DNA of 64,000 nt from Floridanema aerugineum (GCF_041929345.1 NZ_JBHFNQ010000210.1:62001-126000); one strand, 5' to 3'; positions 8,849 to 17,762 are shown, counted from the first letter of the stretch. Program-made: numbers and translations. Notes: a model not told the origin generated them from the sequence alone.

Positions 8849-9267
8849 AGTCCAAAGTAATTATAGATACAAGTCCCTTAGTAGCTTTTCTTGATAAAGG
8901 AGATAATTTCCATCATTGGACGAGAGAAGTTTGGAAAAATCTAGCAATACCTTTATTTACTTGTGAAGCCGTAATTTCTGAAGCGTGTTTTTTATTACGG
9001 CGAACTTACGGCGGACAAGATGCCATTATGTCGATGCTGGAGGCTGGAGTAATCACAATACCAATTCATCTCGATGATCAAGTAGAAACTATCCGCGAGT
9101 TAATGAAGAGATATCAGAATGTACCAATGTCGTTAGCTGATGCTTGTTTAGTAAGGATGAGGGAGTTAATAGAAGGCAGTTCGGTATTAACTTTGGATAG
9201 TGACTTTCGGATTTACCGAAAGTTTAAAAATGAGATAATTGATTTAATTATTTCTGATAACCTGTGA
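8845..9267 (+). CDS. PIN-domain toxin (VapC-like ribonuclease)
   Basis: A 140-residue PIN domain protein, expected to be a Mg-dependent ribonuclease held inactive by the preceding antitoxin. The acidic residues are in place: Asp8 (IIDTSPLVAFLD), Glu46 (AVISEACF), Asp99 (MSLADACLVRM) and Asp118/Asp120 (LTLDSDF). Length is standard and the gene looks intact. Its ATG overlaps the antitoxin stop. The base composition is slightly AT-richer than the neighbours, in keeping with a mobile module. RNA target unknown. Confidence 0.88.
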   Translation: MKSKVIIDTSPLVAFLDKGDNFHHWTREVWKNLAIPLFTCEAVISEACFLLRRTYGGQDAIMSMLEAGVITIPIHLDDQVETIRELMKRYQNVPMSLADACLVRMRELIEGSSVLTLDSDFRIYRKFKNEIIDLIISDNL

Positions 9268-9310
9268 GAGTAATTTGATTTACTATCATAAGTCATAAGT
9301 ATCGAATATG

Positions 9311-10657
9311 TTAAATATTGGCTCGATGAGTACTTATAACTCCCCAAATTCCAGCTAACAGCAACCAACCTAAAGCATTAACTCGTAAATCAAACATTGT
9401 GACATCGGCAGTATTAAACAAAATACAACCGAAAAAAGCTACTAAATGACTGAAAAATATTAATTTGTCTGCTGAAGTATCTGACCAATCTCTAATTAAT
9501 AAAAAGGCTTGAAAGATTACCCAACCCACTAAAATACAAAAGAAAATTGTGGCAGGAATACCGATTTCAGCGGTTAACATTAAAAATAAATTATGGGGAT
9601 GTCCTAACCAAATTTCTAGGGGATAATTGGAATATTTGTTAATATAAAGAGGTGAAAAATTCCGTAATCCCCAACCTGTTAAGGGGCGTTGTTGGGTGAG
9701 AGATAAAGCAAAGTTCCATTGGGTTGAACGTAATAGAGGAATTGGTCGATCGCCAAACATTTCATCAGACAGTCTTCCCCAGATAAAATAGGGAACAATT
9801 TTTCTAAAAGGTTCCCGAATTGGTGAGGGTGAGAAAGCTGATAATAGAATAATTCCTGAAATTCCGCTAACTATAAATATTAACCAACGCCAACCTAAAT
9901 ATACGGCAAAGGTTAAGGCGGCAAAAACTGCGATCGCCCAACCATTGCGGGAATTTGTTAGTAGTAAAGCTAGGGAATTTCCTAACAGTGTTACTATTAG
10001 GAATTGGGACTGGGAACCCCCCCTAACCCCCCCGTCTACGGGTGGGGACTGAGAAATAGTTTTTTGTTGGAAGTTTTCGATTAATAGACCTAAGTTTAAA
10101 ATAAAAACTATTGTGAGATAGGCGGCTAGTATGTTGGCATACATGAAGTTTGCGGACATTCTGCCTGGGGGGTTTCCGGTGGGTGCGATCGCTAAACCCA
10201 AAAAACTTTCCACTGCACCAACTGTTCCCCAACCTAATAATATTTGCACTAAACCAAAAATTACTACTGGGACGGAAGTAATAACTAAAATCCAACTAAT
10301 TCGTCTTAGTTGGGCGGGAGTTTGAATTAACGCACTAATGCCAGTAAAAAAGATGAATTGGGGAATTAAATTGCCTAAACCTAAATAAGCTTCAGTCCGG
10401 TAATAGCCAAAACTGGATACTATAACTAACAAAACTGTGAGAATTCCCAAACCCCAAGTTAAAGGTTGACTAATAATTTGGCGGTATTTTTTCCACCAAG
10501 TTGCTAAAGCGGATAACGAAAGTAACACCATTCCCACTGCTGGAATTACTGGAAAAGTAAGTAAGCCCAGCTGAAACATATTTCCCAAAAATTGCAATTT
10601 GCGATCGGGATGAAAGTGAGAGGTTTTAATTTTCCAATGCAAAAATTTTTCCTTCAT
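9311..10657 (-). CDS. O-antigen ligase / IctB family membrane protein
   Basis: A 448-residue multi-pass membrane protein (about 11 hydrophobic segments) of the Wzy_C family, whose members join or polymerise O-antigen or exopolysaccharide units; the cyanobacterial relative IctB was once tied to bicarbonate uptake. Family marks include MSANFMYANILAAYL, LLLTNSRNGWAIAV, and a large loop with RPLTGWGLRNF and LGHPHNLFLMLTAEIG (the loop His and Arg are typical of ligases). Residues about 199-215 (SQSPPVDGGVRGG) are encoded by a repeat-like GC-rich insertion. It is 18 bp from the YaaW-family gene upstream, probably one transcript. The exact substrate is unknown. Confidence 0.75.
   Translation of the reverse strand: MKEKFLHWKIKTSHFHPDRKLQFLGNMFQLGLLTFPVIPAVGMVLLSLSALATWWKKYRQIISQPLTWGLGILTVLLVIVSSFGYYRTEAYLGLGNLIPQFIFFTGISALIQTPAQLRRISWILVITSVPVVIFGLVQILLGWGTVGAVESFLGLAIAPTGNPPGRMSANFMYANILAAYLTIVFILNLGLLIENFQQKTISQSPPVDGGVRGGSQSQFLIVTLLGNSLALLLTNSRNGWAIAVFAALTFAVYLGWRWLIFIVSGISGIILLSAFSPSPIREPFRKIVPYFIWGRLSDEMFGDRPIPLLRSTQWNFALSLTQQRPLTGWGLRNFSPLYINKYSNYPLEIWLGHPHNLFLMLTAEIGIPATIFFCILVGWVIFQAFLLIRDWSDTSADKLIFFSHLVAFFGCILFNTADVTMFDLRVNALGWLLLAGIWGVISTHRANI
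10015..10052. repeat. C-rich/G-rich repeat-like insertion in the O-antigen-ligase-family gene
   Basis: CCCCCCCTAACCCCCCCG followed by TCTACGGGTGGGG makes a small hairpin and encodes PPVDGGVRGG in a cytoplasmic or periplasmic loop. This is a typical intergenic repeat motif of cyanobacteria read in frame. Confidence 0.6.
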
Positions 10658-10675
10658 CTTTCATCCTTCATTTTG

Positions 10676-11578
10676 TTAAGCTAATTCCCAACATTCCCCA
10701 CGAGTTAAACGAATTTGGGCTAAGGCAAAAATGGTTGGAATAATCCGTGCATAATTGGTAGAAATTGACCGCCAACCAACATCGGCAACAAACCAAGCCC
10801 ACATTGCAGGGCCTAAAAATGAAAATATACCACGTACTGCTGAATATCGAGCAGCTGTGATTGCCATTCCTTTTTCTGCTGCTTGCAGGGCCATATAACC
10901 TTGGAATTTTGTGGCTACTGCTGCGCCGCCTTGAACAATAGCTTGCTTCGCCATTTGATAAGTAGCAAAATGGATGGCAAACTGACGGGCAATTTGTTGC
11001 AAAAGCATCGGTTGTAGAATGGAAGTTACCGCCAAAGCACTACCACCTTTAATTAGCCAACCAAAAGGATCTTTTTGTACTGAAAGGGGTAATGGTTGCG
11101 ATAACTTAGATTCCGATAATCCAATTTGTACTCTCTTAGTAATTTCATTTTGATCGCCAGCAGGTAATTCTTTCCAAGCCCGTTTTAGCAGATTGAGAAA
11201 AATTTCTGCTTCTAAGTCTGTGGTGGAAAGTTTATGGGAATAACGAATTTTGAGATAGCGACAAACTTGAATTAAAGTTTGGCGGTAAGTTACTTGCTGG
11301 GTACGTCCTCGCAATACTGTTATGCCATCTGCTGCTAAAAAACGAAATCTATTTTCGATCATTTCCAGCCAAGCTTCTCGGTCTTGGCTTTGCACTTCTA
11401 TTGGGTCAGGCGTGTGAATATAATCTATAGGATTAAATCTGCGGCAGAACAGAATTGCGGTAAGTTGTTGCAATTCTTCTTCTGTTGCTAACTCCAGCGC
11501 CGATCTCAACTCATCCAAAATCGAACCCTCCCAGACTAGAGATGCGTTGCTGTACCTTATCTTAATAGAACAATTCAT
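10676..11578 (-). CDS. YaaW family protein
   Basis: A 300-residue protein whose middle (SALELATEEELQQLTAILFCRRFNPIDYI, then EVQSQDREAWLEMIENRFRFLAADG) matches cyanobacterial YaaW-family proteins as I recall them. Residues about 60-160 are charged and helical; the C-terminal half (about 175-290) is hydrophobic with Gly/Ala-rich stretches (GGSALAVTSILQPML, GIFSFLGPAMWAWFVADVGW) that could be membrane-associated helices. No catalytic motif is visible and no function is established. It probably shares a transcript with the O-antigen-ligase-family gene 18 bp downstream. Confidence 0.7.
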   Translation of the reverse strand: MNCSIKIRYSNASLVWEGSILDELRSALELATEEELQQLTAILFCRRFNPIDYIHTPDPIEVQSQDREAWLEMIENRFRFLAADGITVLRGRTQQVTYRQTLIQVCRYLKIRYSHKLSTTDLEAEIFLNLLKRAWKELPAGDQNEITKRVQIGLSESKLSQPLPLSVQKDPFGWLIKGGSALAVTSILQPMLLQQIARQFAIHFATYQMAKQAIVQGGAAVATKFQGYMALQAAEKGMAITAARYSAVRGIFSFLGPAMWAWFVADVGWRSISTNYARIIPTIFALAQIRLTRGECWELA

Positions 11579-11628
11579 CTGCCGTCACAGCAATAGCTTG
11601 ACAGGAGGTTGAATTGTCAATCTACTTC

Positions 11629-11770
11629 TAAGTAGGTGTAAATAAATAAAGTGATAATAGTTATTTATGGATGGGGCGGGCAGGATGCCCACCCCACAAG
11701 AAAGCTGTAAATCTTGTGGGGTGGGCATCCTGCCCGCCTTAATTTTACTTTATTTATATCTACCTACTTA
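11629..11770. mobile_element. 142-bp MITE-like inverted repeat
   Basis: Ends are 9-bp perfect inverted repeats (TAAGTAGGT at 11629, ACCTACTTA at 11762-11770), continued imperfectly by AAATAAATAAAGT against ACTTTATTTATAT. Inside is a 26-bp perfect GC-rich stem (11675-11700 with 11713-11738, core GGGCAGGATGCCCACCCC) around a 12-base loop. There is no reading frame. It fills the gap between the divergent YaaW and renalase-like genes, so it overlaps their promoter region. Confidence 0.8.
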
Positions 11771-11798
11771 TCCCTTTGAATGCGGAGTTCACTAAGTC

Positions 11799-12839
11799 AT
11801 GTTTGATGTGGCAATAATTGGTGCTGGTGTGGCTGGCTTGACTGTGGGGCAGCAATTACGTCAGGCTGGCTATCGGGTGGTAGTGGTGGAAAAGTCGCGT
11901 GGTGTGGGCGGAAGGGTGGCGACGCGCCGTTTACATGATACTCGCGCCGATCACGGTTTGCGCTATTTGGAAGAGAAAGGTGAATTTTTGCAGGGTTTGG
12001 TAAAGATTTTATCCGATCGCCAAATCCTAAAATTATGGACGGATAAAATTTTCCTTTCACCCGACTCCCAAATTTCGACTAACTGTTATGTTGCGCCTGA
12101 AGGAATGAGTGCGGTTGCTAAGTTTTTGGCTACTGGGTTGGAAGTTTGGTTAAATCACAGGGTTGAGTCAATTTCTTTAATTAATCAAGATTGTTGGCAA
12201 TTGAATTTCGCTGCTATTAATGATGAGTTGCCAGAAAGTTTATTGGCAAAAGCGGTGGTAGTGGCAATTCCAGCGCCTCAAGCTTTGATGTTATTAGAAC
12301 CTTTGGTTTCTCAAGAGGTTTTGGGTAAGTTGAGAGCGATCGATTTTGCTCCTTGTATTACGGTTATGGCTGGTTATTCTAGTTCTTGTCAAGTCGATCG
12401 ACCTGAGAAAGCAATTCTTTTTTCCCAAAATGATGATTTAGCTTGGATAGGTTTGGATAGTAGTAAACGCTTAAATTCAGAAGCACCTGTTTTTGTGATT
12501 CAAAGTAGCGCTAAATTTGCTCAACTTTATTTAGATGCGGAGGATTTACAACCCGCCGCTAGAGAATTATTAGCGAGTGCAGCTAAACATTTTATTCCTT
12601 GGTTAGACAGTCCTGAATTCTTCCAAGTTCATCGCTGGCGTTATGCTTTTCCTAGTCGCCCTTTAGGGGAAATGTTTTTGGATGCTCAAACAAGTTTACC
12701 TTTAATTTGTTGTGGCGATTGGTGTGGAGGAAATTTGGTCGAAAGTGCTTTGCAATCTGGCTTATCTACAGCCCAAAGAATCAATTCTCAATTACAAAAT
12801 CTACCTTTGCCAGGGGCTAACTTTTTTGATTCTCTTTAA
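11799..12839 (+). CDS. Renalase-like FAD-dependent NAD(P) oxidoreductase
   Basis: A 346-residue flavoprotein with an N-terminal Rossmann motif GAGVAGLTVGQQLRQAG, the acidic end EKSRGVGGRVATRR of the FAD site, and ADHGLRYLE, all typical of the renalase-like family. Bacterial renalases oxidise isomeric beta-NAD(P)H species, repairing damaged nicotinamide cofactors; some plant/cyanobacterial homologues are unassigned. The C-terminal CCGDWCGGNLVESALQSG is the second FAD-binding region. Length is normal. It converges on the PEP-CTERM gene across a hairpin element. Function inferred from family. Confidence 0.85.
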   Translation: MFDVAIIGAGVAGLTVGQQLRQAGYRVVVVEKSRGVGGRVATRRLHDTRADHGLRYLEEKGEFLQGLVKILSDRQILKLWTDKIFLSPDSQISTNCYVAPEGMSAVAKFLATGLEVWLNHRVESISLINQDCWQLNFAAINDELPESLLAKAVVVAIPAPQALMLLEPLVSQEVLGKLRAIDFAPCITVMAGYSSSCQVDRPEKAILFSQNDDLAWIGLDSSKRLNSEAPVFVIQSSAKFAQLYLDAEDLQPAARELLASAAKHFIPWLDSPEFFQVHRWRYAFPSRPLGEMFLDAQTSLPLICCGDWCGGNLVESALQSGLSTAQRINSQLQNLPLPGANFFDSL

Positions 12840-12958
12840 ATCCGGGTTAATTACCTCTTTTTTAAACCCCAAAGACGCGGTAGCGCAATTATTCGCAATA
12901 GCGAATTAGAATACCAAGAAAAGAGGAAGAAAACAAAGGAGGTAGATAACCCGGATTT
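12838..12958. repeat. 121-bp inverted-repeat element between convergent genes
   Basis: The arms AAATCCGGGTTAATTACCTC (12838-12857) and GAGGTAGATAACCCGGATTT (12939-12958) pair at 18 of 20 positions. Inside are a second pairing (CTCTTTT/AAAAGAG) and ATTCGC/GCGAAT. No reading frame is present. It could be a MITE and would act as a two-way terminator. Confidence 0.7.
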
Positions 12959-12966
12959 GCTATCAA

Positions 12967-13515
12967 CTAATTAACATTTTGTTGTTTACGACGACGGAAA
13001 TAAGCACCAGCTGCACCCACTAGTGCTAAACCAGCAATTGTGTTTGGTTCGGGAACAGCCTTAGAACCTTCAAATGTAACAGCAGCATTCACTGGAGTGT
13101 TACCAGAAAAGGTGGCGCTGAAAAGAGCCGTTGCGCCAACACTAAATAAACCATCACTCAGGGTAAGAACTTTGCCATCACTGGAAATTTCTGCCTTGTT
13201 GAAGAAATCAAACGTAGACTGCGATGACCAAACCGCATCTTGCCCTGGAAGAATAGTGTAGATGAATTTCGTAAAGTTGTAATCTGTGTCATTTGTGGCA
13301 AATACTGAACTTGTGCCTGGATTATACGTAAGATTTAGCACGTCTCCAGGTTGGCAAAGTCCCCCAGTAGCACATTCTCCAATTACAGTACTTCCGGCAG
13401 GTGGAGTTGCCAGAGTCGCATTTTGCAAAATCGATGCCGCATCACTCTGTCTAGTCGTAAAAAGCAGCATTGCCACAGTCGTCCCCGCTAACAGCCCATA
13501 TCGTATGAAATTCAT
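12967..13515 (-). CDS. PEP-CTERM sorted exported protein
   Basis: A 182-residue secreted protein. It has a signal peptide (MNFIRYGLLAGTTVAMLLF...SDAAS) and a C-terminal sorting signal VPEPNTIAGLALVGAAGAYFRRRKQ: the PEP motif, a hydrophobic helix and a basic end. Exosortase is expected to cut it at the envelope, often tied to exopolysaccharide. The middle is Thr/Ser/Gly-rich beta sequence with two Cys (ECATGGLC). A strong ribosome site, AAGGAG, precedes the ATG by eight bases. The partner exosortase is not in the window. A second PEP-CTERM gene lies at 57139. Confidence 0.9.
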   Translation of the reverse strand: MNFIRYGLLAGTTVAMLLFTTRQSDAASILQNATLATPPAGSTVIGECATGGLCQPGDVLNLTYNPGTSSVFATNDTDYNFTKFIYTILPGQDAVWSSQSTFDFFNKAEISSDGKVLTLSDGLFSVGATALFSATFSGNTPVNAAVTFEGSKAVPEPNTIAGLALVGAAGAYFRRRKQQNVN

Positions 13516-13892
13516 ACTTAATCTCCTTATATTTCTAAAAAATGAATTAAATCGACAAACAACTAGCTGATATTTCTGTTCGCATCCATTTGAATCTCAT
13601 CAAAAAAATGTCATACCCCGATCGGCCTCGTCAATCAGTTTGAGAGAGTCTTCATCAAAAAAATAAAATATGGTCAATATTTCCACTTACTCTTCATGAA
13701 AAAAATACATTTGAATATAGAGGAAAATACTGTCAAGAAGCGAGATTATTCAGTGAAAACACTAATGCTCAGAGGCTCGATCTGAGGAATGTTGCTTCTC
13801 TTTGCAACAATCATCCATAAGAAAGAGCGATCGAGCAGTAGTTTAAGTTTAGATTAAAAAATAAATAAATTGCAGTTAACTCATCTTTAGGA
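13516..13892. other. Divergent promoter region, no gene seen
   Basis: A 377-bp AT-rich gap between the PEP-CTERM gene and the membrane-protein gene. It must hold two promoters, but none is obvious by eye. No repeat array or RNA gene is recognised. Confidence 0.5.
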
Positions 13893-13973
13893 ATGGCGCA
13901 TGACGCGGCGCTTTTCTTAAATGCCGTAGGCTATAAACACCCTACTGATAGTTTGATGCGCTTAAATTTTATT

Positions 13974-13980
13974 GAGGTGA
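13974..13980 (+). promoter_or_regulatory. Ribosome site GAGGTGA fixing an internal start
   Basis: GAGGTGA lies eight bases before the ATG at 13989. The earlier in-frame ATG at 13893 has no such site at proper distance, so 13989 is preferred. Confidence 0.75.
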
Positions 13981-13988
13981 GAAACATT

Positions 13989-14717
13989 ATGGGACTAAAA
14001 AGATTTAACTTTTCCGGGATATTCAATTTTAGCAATCAGTCAATGAGACTGTTTTACTTATTTTTATTGACTGATGTTGCTTTTATGTTGCTTCATTTGA
14101 TTTATTCCTACACAGGATTAACTAAAAATTATGCTTTCTCCTTGGAAACAGATAGGGGATTTTCGGAAATATTCCAGTATATAAAAGAGTATTGGATTGC
14201 TATGTTATTGCTAATTTTAGCTTTCAGAACGGGGTTACTTTTATATGGAAGTTGGTCATTATTATTCTTTTATCTTTTGCTTGATGATGCGGGGGAAATT
14301 CACGAACGATTAGGTACTATTATCACTAATCAATTGGCTATTCCTGGAATGTTCAATCTGCGGGGACAAGATTTTGGGGAACTGGTGGTAATTGGTGTAG
14401 TTGTTTTATTTTTCTTAGCATTAATTACTATTACTTATCGATTTAGTGATTACACTTCCCGAAGAGTATCAAAAGATTTAATTATCATGATGTTTGCTCT
14501 TGCTTTCTGCGGAGTCATACTAGATTTAGTTCACATGATAACTAGTTCTCCTGAGTTAGATCCTGTATTAATCCTCTTAGAAGATGGCGGTGAACTGGTG
14601 ATTATGAGTTTTATTGCTTGTTATGTGTTTTCACTGTTTGAGGTTTTACAATCAGAAGCAGAAAAATGGAAAAAGCTGGCTAGAAGATACCCATTGGAAG
14701 TTTCGGTAAGGAAATAA
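13989..14717 (+). CDS. Multi-pass membrane protein, unknown function
   Basis: A 242-residue protein (start at 13989 on the ribosome site; the frame extends 32 codons upstream to 13893). It has about six hydrophobic segments, including LFYLFLLTDVAFMLLHLIYSY, WIAMLLLILAFRTGLLLYG, LVVIGVVVLFFLALITITY and LIIMMFALAFCGVILDLVH, with conserved-looking DDAGEIHERLG and LEDGGELVIMSFIA motifs in which acidic residues sit next to helices. I do not recognise a named family. The paired acidic motifs hint at ion or substrate handling, which is speculation. It converges on the ABC exporter gene. Confidence 0.75.
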   Translation: MGLKRFNFSGIFNFSNQSMRLFYLFLLTDVAFMLLHLIYSYTGLTKNYAFSLETDRGFSEIFQYIKEYWIAMLLLILAFRTGLLLYGSWSLLFFYLLLDDAGEIHERLGTIITNQLAIPGMFNLRGQDFGELVVIGVVVLFFLALITITYRFSDYTSRRVSKDLIIMMFALAFCGVILDLVHMITSSPELDPVLILLEDGGELVIMSFIACYVFSLFEVLQSEAEKWKKLARRYPLEVSVRK

Positions 14718-14747
14718 TTATAGTAACTTGGCATTACTTCCTACCTA

Positions 14748-16496
14748 TTACTTCAGCAATTCTTCTAATTTTTGCTGATTCCAAAGTGATTGATATAATC
14801 CGGGTTTTTCTACTAATTCCTTGTGAGTTCCTACTTGGACAATTTCGCCTTTATCCATGACGAAAATTCGATCGCAACTAGCAGCAGCAGACATTTGGTG
14901 AGAAATAAAAACTACGGTTTTACGTTCAGTTCCCGAAGATAAATTTTCCAAAATTGCGGTTGCAGTTTGATTATCTACGCTCGCTAAAGCATCATCTAAT
15001 ATTAGCACTGGTGCATCCACTAATAATGCTCTGGCTAATGCGGAACGCTGTCTTTGTCCGCCAGAAAGTGTAATTCCTCTTTCGCCAACTATGGTTTCAT
15101 AATTTTGGGGAAATGTGGTAATTTCTTCGTGAATTTGTGCTTGTTTTGCTGCGTTTTCTACATAAGGATGTTCAATTACTGGATCGCCGTAGCGAATGTT
15201 ATTTTTAATGGTTGTACTGAAGAGAAAACTTTCTTGGGGAACGTAAGCGATCGCATTTCGTAAGTCTTGCAACCGCAAATAAGTTATATCATACCCATCC
15301 AAAAACAAGTTTCCTTTGGCAATATCTAATAAGCGGGGAATTGCATTAGCTAATGTTGATTTACCTGAACCTATTGGCCCAACAATCGCTACAGTTTCTC
15401 CCGGTTCAATGGTAAAATTGATATTACTTAAAGCCGGAATTTTAGCGCCGGGATAGGTAAAGTTAAGGTTTTTTGCTACTAATTTACCTCTAACTTTTTC
15501 TAGGGGTAATGGTACAGAATTTTCTCGGTCTTTGACTTTTGCTTCTACAGTTAGAATTGCTTCTATGCGATCGATACTTACTTCTCCTCGTTGATAAGCT
15601 GTAATCGTAAAACCTAGCAATGTTGTGGGAAAAACTAAGCGTTCGACATAAAGAATTAAAGCGACAAAATCCCCAATACTAATTGTACCAGATGCGATCG
15701 CGCCTACTCCCACCCACAATAACACCAGCAAACTAATATAAGCCATTCCCTCAACTAAAGGAAACAGAGTAGTTCTAGTTTTAGCTAGTTGCAAATTTGC
15801 TTCTAGTAGTTCATTATTTAACCCTGTAAAAGCGCGTTTTTCATTCTCCTCTTGGGCGTAAATCTTAATTAAAGAAATCCCACTCATATCTTCCTGAATT
15901 AACTCACTCAGGTTAGATAATTTTTCTTGCACTTGCAATTGTTCATTACGCAATTTGTCACTAAACAATTGAACAGTTAGTAACATGAAGGGATAAACTG
16001 CGATCGCTGATAAACTGATAATAGGGCTAATTGCTAACATCACTGGCAAAGTTAACCCATAAGCAAAAAAAGTATTTGCCAAACTCAATACAGCAAAACC
16101 TAACAACCGTCGAATATTATCCACATCACTAGTCGCACGGTTAATAATATCTCCGGCTGTATTGTTATGAAAATAAGATGGTTCTAAAGTTAGCAGATGT
16201 TGAAAAATCTTTTGCTTTAAGTCAAACTCTACCTGTCGCCCAATCCCAAAAATTAACATTCGCGATGCTACACGAATCACCCACATGATAGATGCCAAAA
16301 TAAAAAGCACCACCACATAACGGACAACTTGATTAAAGCTAAAAGTAACACTAAGTTCGTCAATGATGCGCCGAATTAGCAGAGGAATATATACCCCTAA
16401 GCTGTTGACAAAAAACAATGCTAAAATGCCTAACCCAACTTTTCTCCAGTAGGGACGGAGATAAGTACCAAGTTTTCTTAATCGAGAATGAGCCAT
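14748..16496 (-). CDS. ABC exporter, fused membrane and ATPase domains (MsbA/multidrug type)
   Basis: A 582-residue half-transporter that should dimerise in the inner membrane and export a lipid or drug-like substrate. Six membrane helices fill about 15-310. The nucleotide-binding domain shows Walker A GPIGSGKST, a Q-loop YVPQESFLFS, signature LSGGQRQR, Walker B VLILDDALASVD and the H-loop FISHQMS. Length is normal and all ATPase motifs are intact. Substrate cannot be told from sequence; heteromeric partners are not nearby. A 28-bp palindrome separates it from the DUF218 gene upstream. Confidence 0.92.
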   Translation of the reverse strand: MAHSRLRKLGTYLRPYWRKVGLGILALFFVNSLGVYIPLLIRRIIDELSVTFSFNQVVRYVVVLFILASIMWVIRVASRMLIFGIGRQVEFDLKQKIFQHLLTLEPSYFHNNTAGDIINRATSDVDNIRRLLGFAVLSLANTFFAYGLTLPVMLAISPIISLSAIAVYPFMLLTVQLFSDKLRNEQLQVQEKLSNLSELIQEDMSGISLIKIYAQEENEKRAFTGLNNELLEANLQLAKTRTTLFPLVEGMAYISLLVLLWVGVGAIASGTISIGDFVALILYVERLVFPTTLLGFTITAYQRGEVSIDRIEAILTVEAKVKDRENSVPLPLEKVRGKLVAKNLNFTYPGAKIPALSNINFTIEPGETVAIVGPIGSGKSTLANAIPRLLDIAKGNLFLDGYDITYLRLQDLRNAIAYVPQESFLFSTTIKNNIRYGDPVIEHPYVENAAKQAQIHEEITTFPQNYETIVGERGITLSGGQRQRSALARALLVDAPVLILDDALASVDNQTATAILENLSSGTERKTVVFISHQMSAAASCDRIFVMDKGEIVQVGTHKELVEKPGLYQSLWNQQKLEELLK

Positions 16497-16554
16497 ATTT
16501 ATATGTTATATCCTTTGGATTTGTTTATGCTACAAAGGAACATCCTTTACTGTA

Positions 16555-16582
16555 GTAGAGACGTTTCATGAAACGTCTCTAC
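16555..16582. repeat. 28-bp perfect palindrome
   Basis: GTAGAGACGTTTC and its reverse complement meet at a TCATGA centre. It lies between the DUF218 gene stop and the ABC gene start, both on the minus strand, and may serve as a terminator. I recall this motif as a common dispersed palindrome in cyanobacteria. It shares the TTCATGAA centre with those at 322-337 and 19533-19584. Confidence 0.85.
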
Positions 16583-16604
16583 AGATGTAGAAACTTCCCA
16601 ACTT

Positions 16605-17762
16605 TTAGCATCTTATATTCTGGGGTAGCGGAACCGGATCTACACCAGTAGATAACCAACCGCGTAAAAAGTAATAAACTGAAGACCAAAACTCATTAAT
16701 TACGCGAGTACTCAACAATAAAGAATCTACATTAGGCATAAAATCAGAAAATTGTACTTCCCGCGCATTACGGAAAGTCACACTAATAGTATCGCATCTA
16801 TCTTTTTGGCTAGTGGCAAAAATAACTCTGGGAACTCCGCCCGCTTGAAATGTATAAAAAGTAGCTGGACTAGGAATAGTGGAAATTCCTAATTGAGCAA
16901 ATGTTTGTCTAGCGCGTTGCATATTTAAAGCGGAAGCAACGAGAATAACTCGTTTACTAATAATACCTTGATCCACATATTTTCGTTTAATTGCTTCGGC
17001 ACTAGTGCGAATATCTATGCCTGTTGGTTCAATAAAAATAGCTGATTGGGGAATACCTAAACTTCTGAGGATTCTGGCAATAGTAAAAGCTTCAGCAGGG
17101 TTAGGTTGATTGGGGTTTAATCTTTGTCCTGGTCTAGGGCCTGCACTTACAATTATAAACGCATCGTTGCCTAATCTTAATTGTTGATCGTATTCTCTAG
17201 CGGCTTGCAAAATGCGATCGCCCGCATCCGTCAAGTGAATTTGGTTTGCTTCCAAAAAAGGTTGTTGAGTTGTTGCCTGTCCTAGCAATACAATAGCATC
17301 AACTTTATCTTGGCGATGCGCCGCTGCTTGTAAAGCCAAAATCGAATCAGATTCAATTAATTGCACCAGCAAAAAAGCAATAATCGGAATACTAAAAACC
17401 AGCAAAAGTGCGGTAGCAATTTGTACATATCTTTCTGCATCTTTGGGAATTCCTCCTTTTTTAATCCCCATCAATCCAAACAACAGCAATAAAATAGATA
17501 ATCCTAGTGGTTTTAGAGGTAAAGATAAAATACTCCAAACCTGGACTACTGCACCATTATTCGGGGTTAATAATGCCAGGATTACTGCCAGTAAAACAAT
17601 TAGCGCCCCCAACCAAGCTAAATAATCTCTTGGTCTATACTTCCCACCACCAGCACTGCCACCGCTAGCATCGCCCTCTTTACCAGGTCGAAAAACTACT
17701 CGCCAAACTAACCAAACTATTAACGTTAAAAATATTAATTGAGTTAATGTGAGAAACAACAT
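16605..17762 (-). CDS. DUF218 (YdcF/ElyC-like) membrane protein
   Basis: A 385-residue protein with an N-terminal membrane part (about four helices: positions 2-20, 48-65, 72-100, 120-140) and a C-terminal DUF218 domain facing the periplasm or cytoplasm (AIVLLGQATTQQPFLEANQIHLTDAGDRI, VSAGPRPGQRLNPNQPNPAEA, GIPQSAIFIEPTGIDIRTSAEAI). Family members such as ElyC and SanA affect envelope integrity and polysaccharide carrier-lipid handling. The conserved family acid in the EPTGIDIRTSAEA loop is present. No operon partner is clear. Confidence 0.8.
   Translation of the reverse strand: MLFLTLTQLIFLTLIVWLVWRVVFRPGKEGDASGGSAGGGKYRPRDYLAWLGALIVLLAVILALLTPNNGAVVQVWSILSLPLKPLGLSILLLLFGLMGIKKGGIPKDAERYVQIATALLLVFSIPIIAFLLVQLIESDSILALQAAAHRQDKVDAIVLLGQATTQQPFLEANQIHLTDAGDRILQAAREYDQQLRLGNDAFIIVSAGPRPGQRLNPNQPNPAEAFTIARILRSLGIPQSAIFIEPTGIDIRTSAEAIKRKYVDQGIISKRVILVASALNMQRARQTFAQLGISTIPSPATFYTFQAGGVPRVIFATSQKDRCDTISVTFRNAREVQFSDFMPNVDSLLLSTRVINEFWSSVYYFLRGWLSTGVDPVPLPQNIRC

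Noticed and set aside
13893..13988. Upstream in-frame start of the membrane-protein gene
   Set aside because: No ribosome site at proper distance, while GAGGTGA precedes the ATG at 13989.
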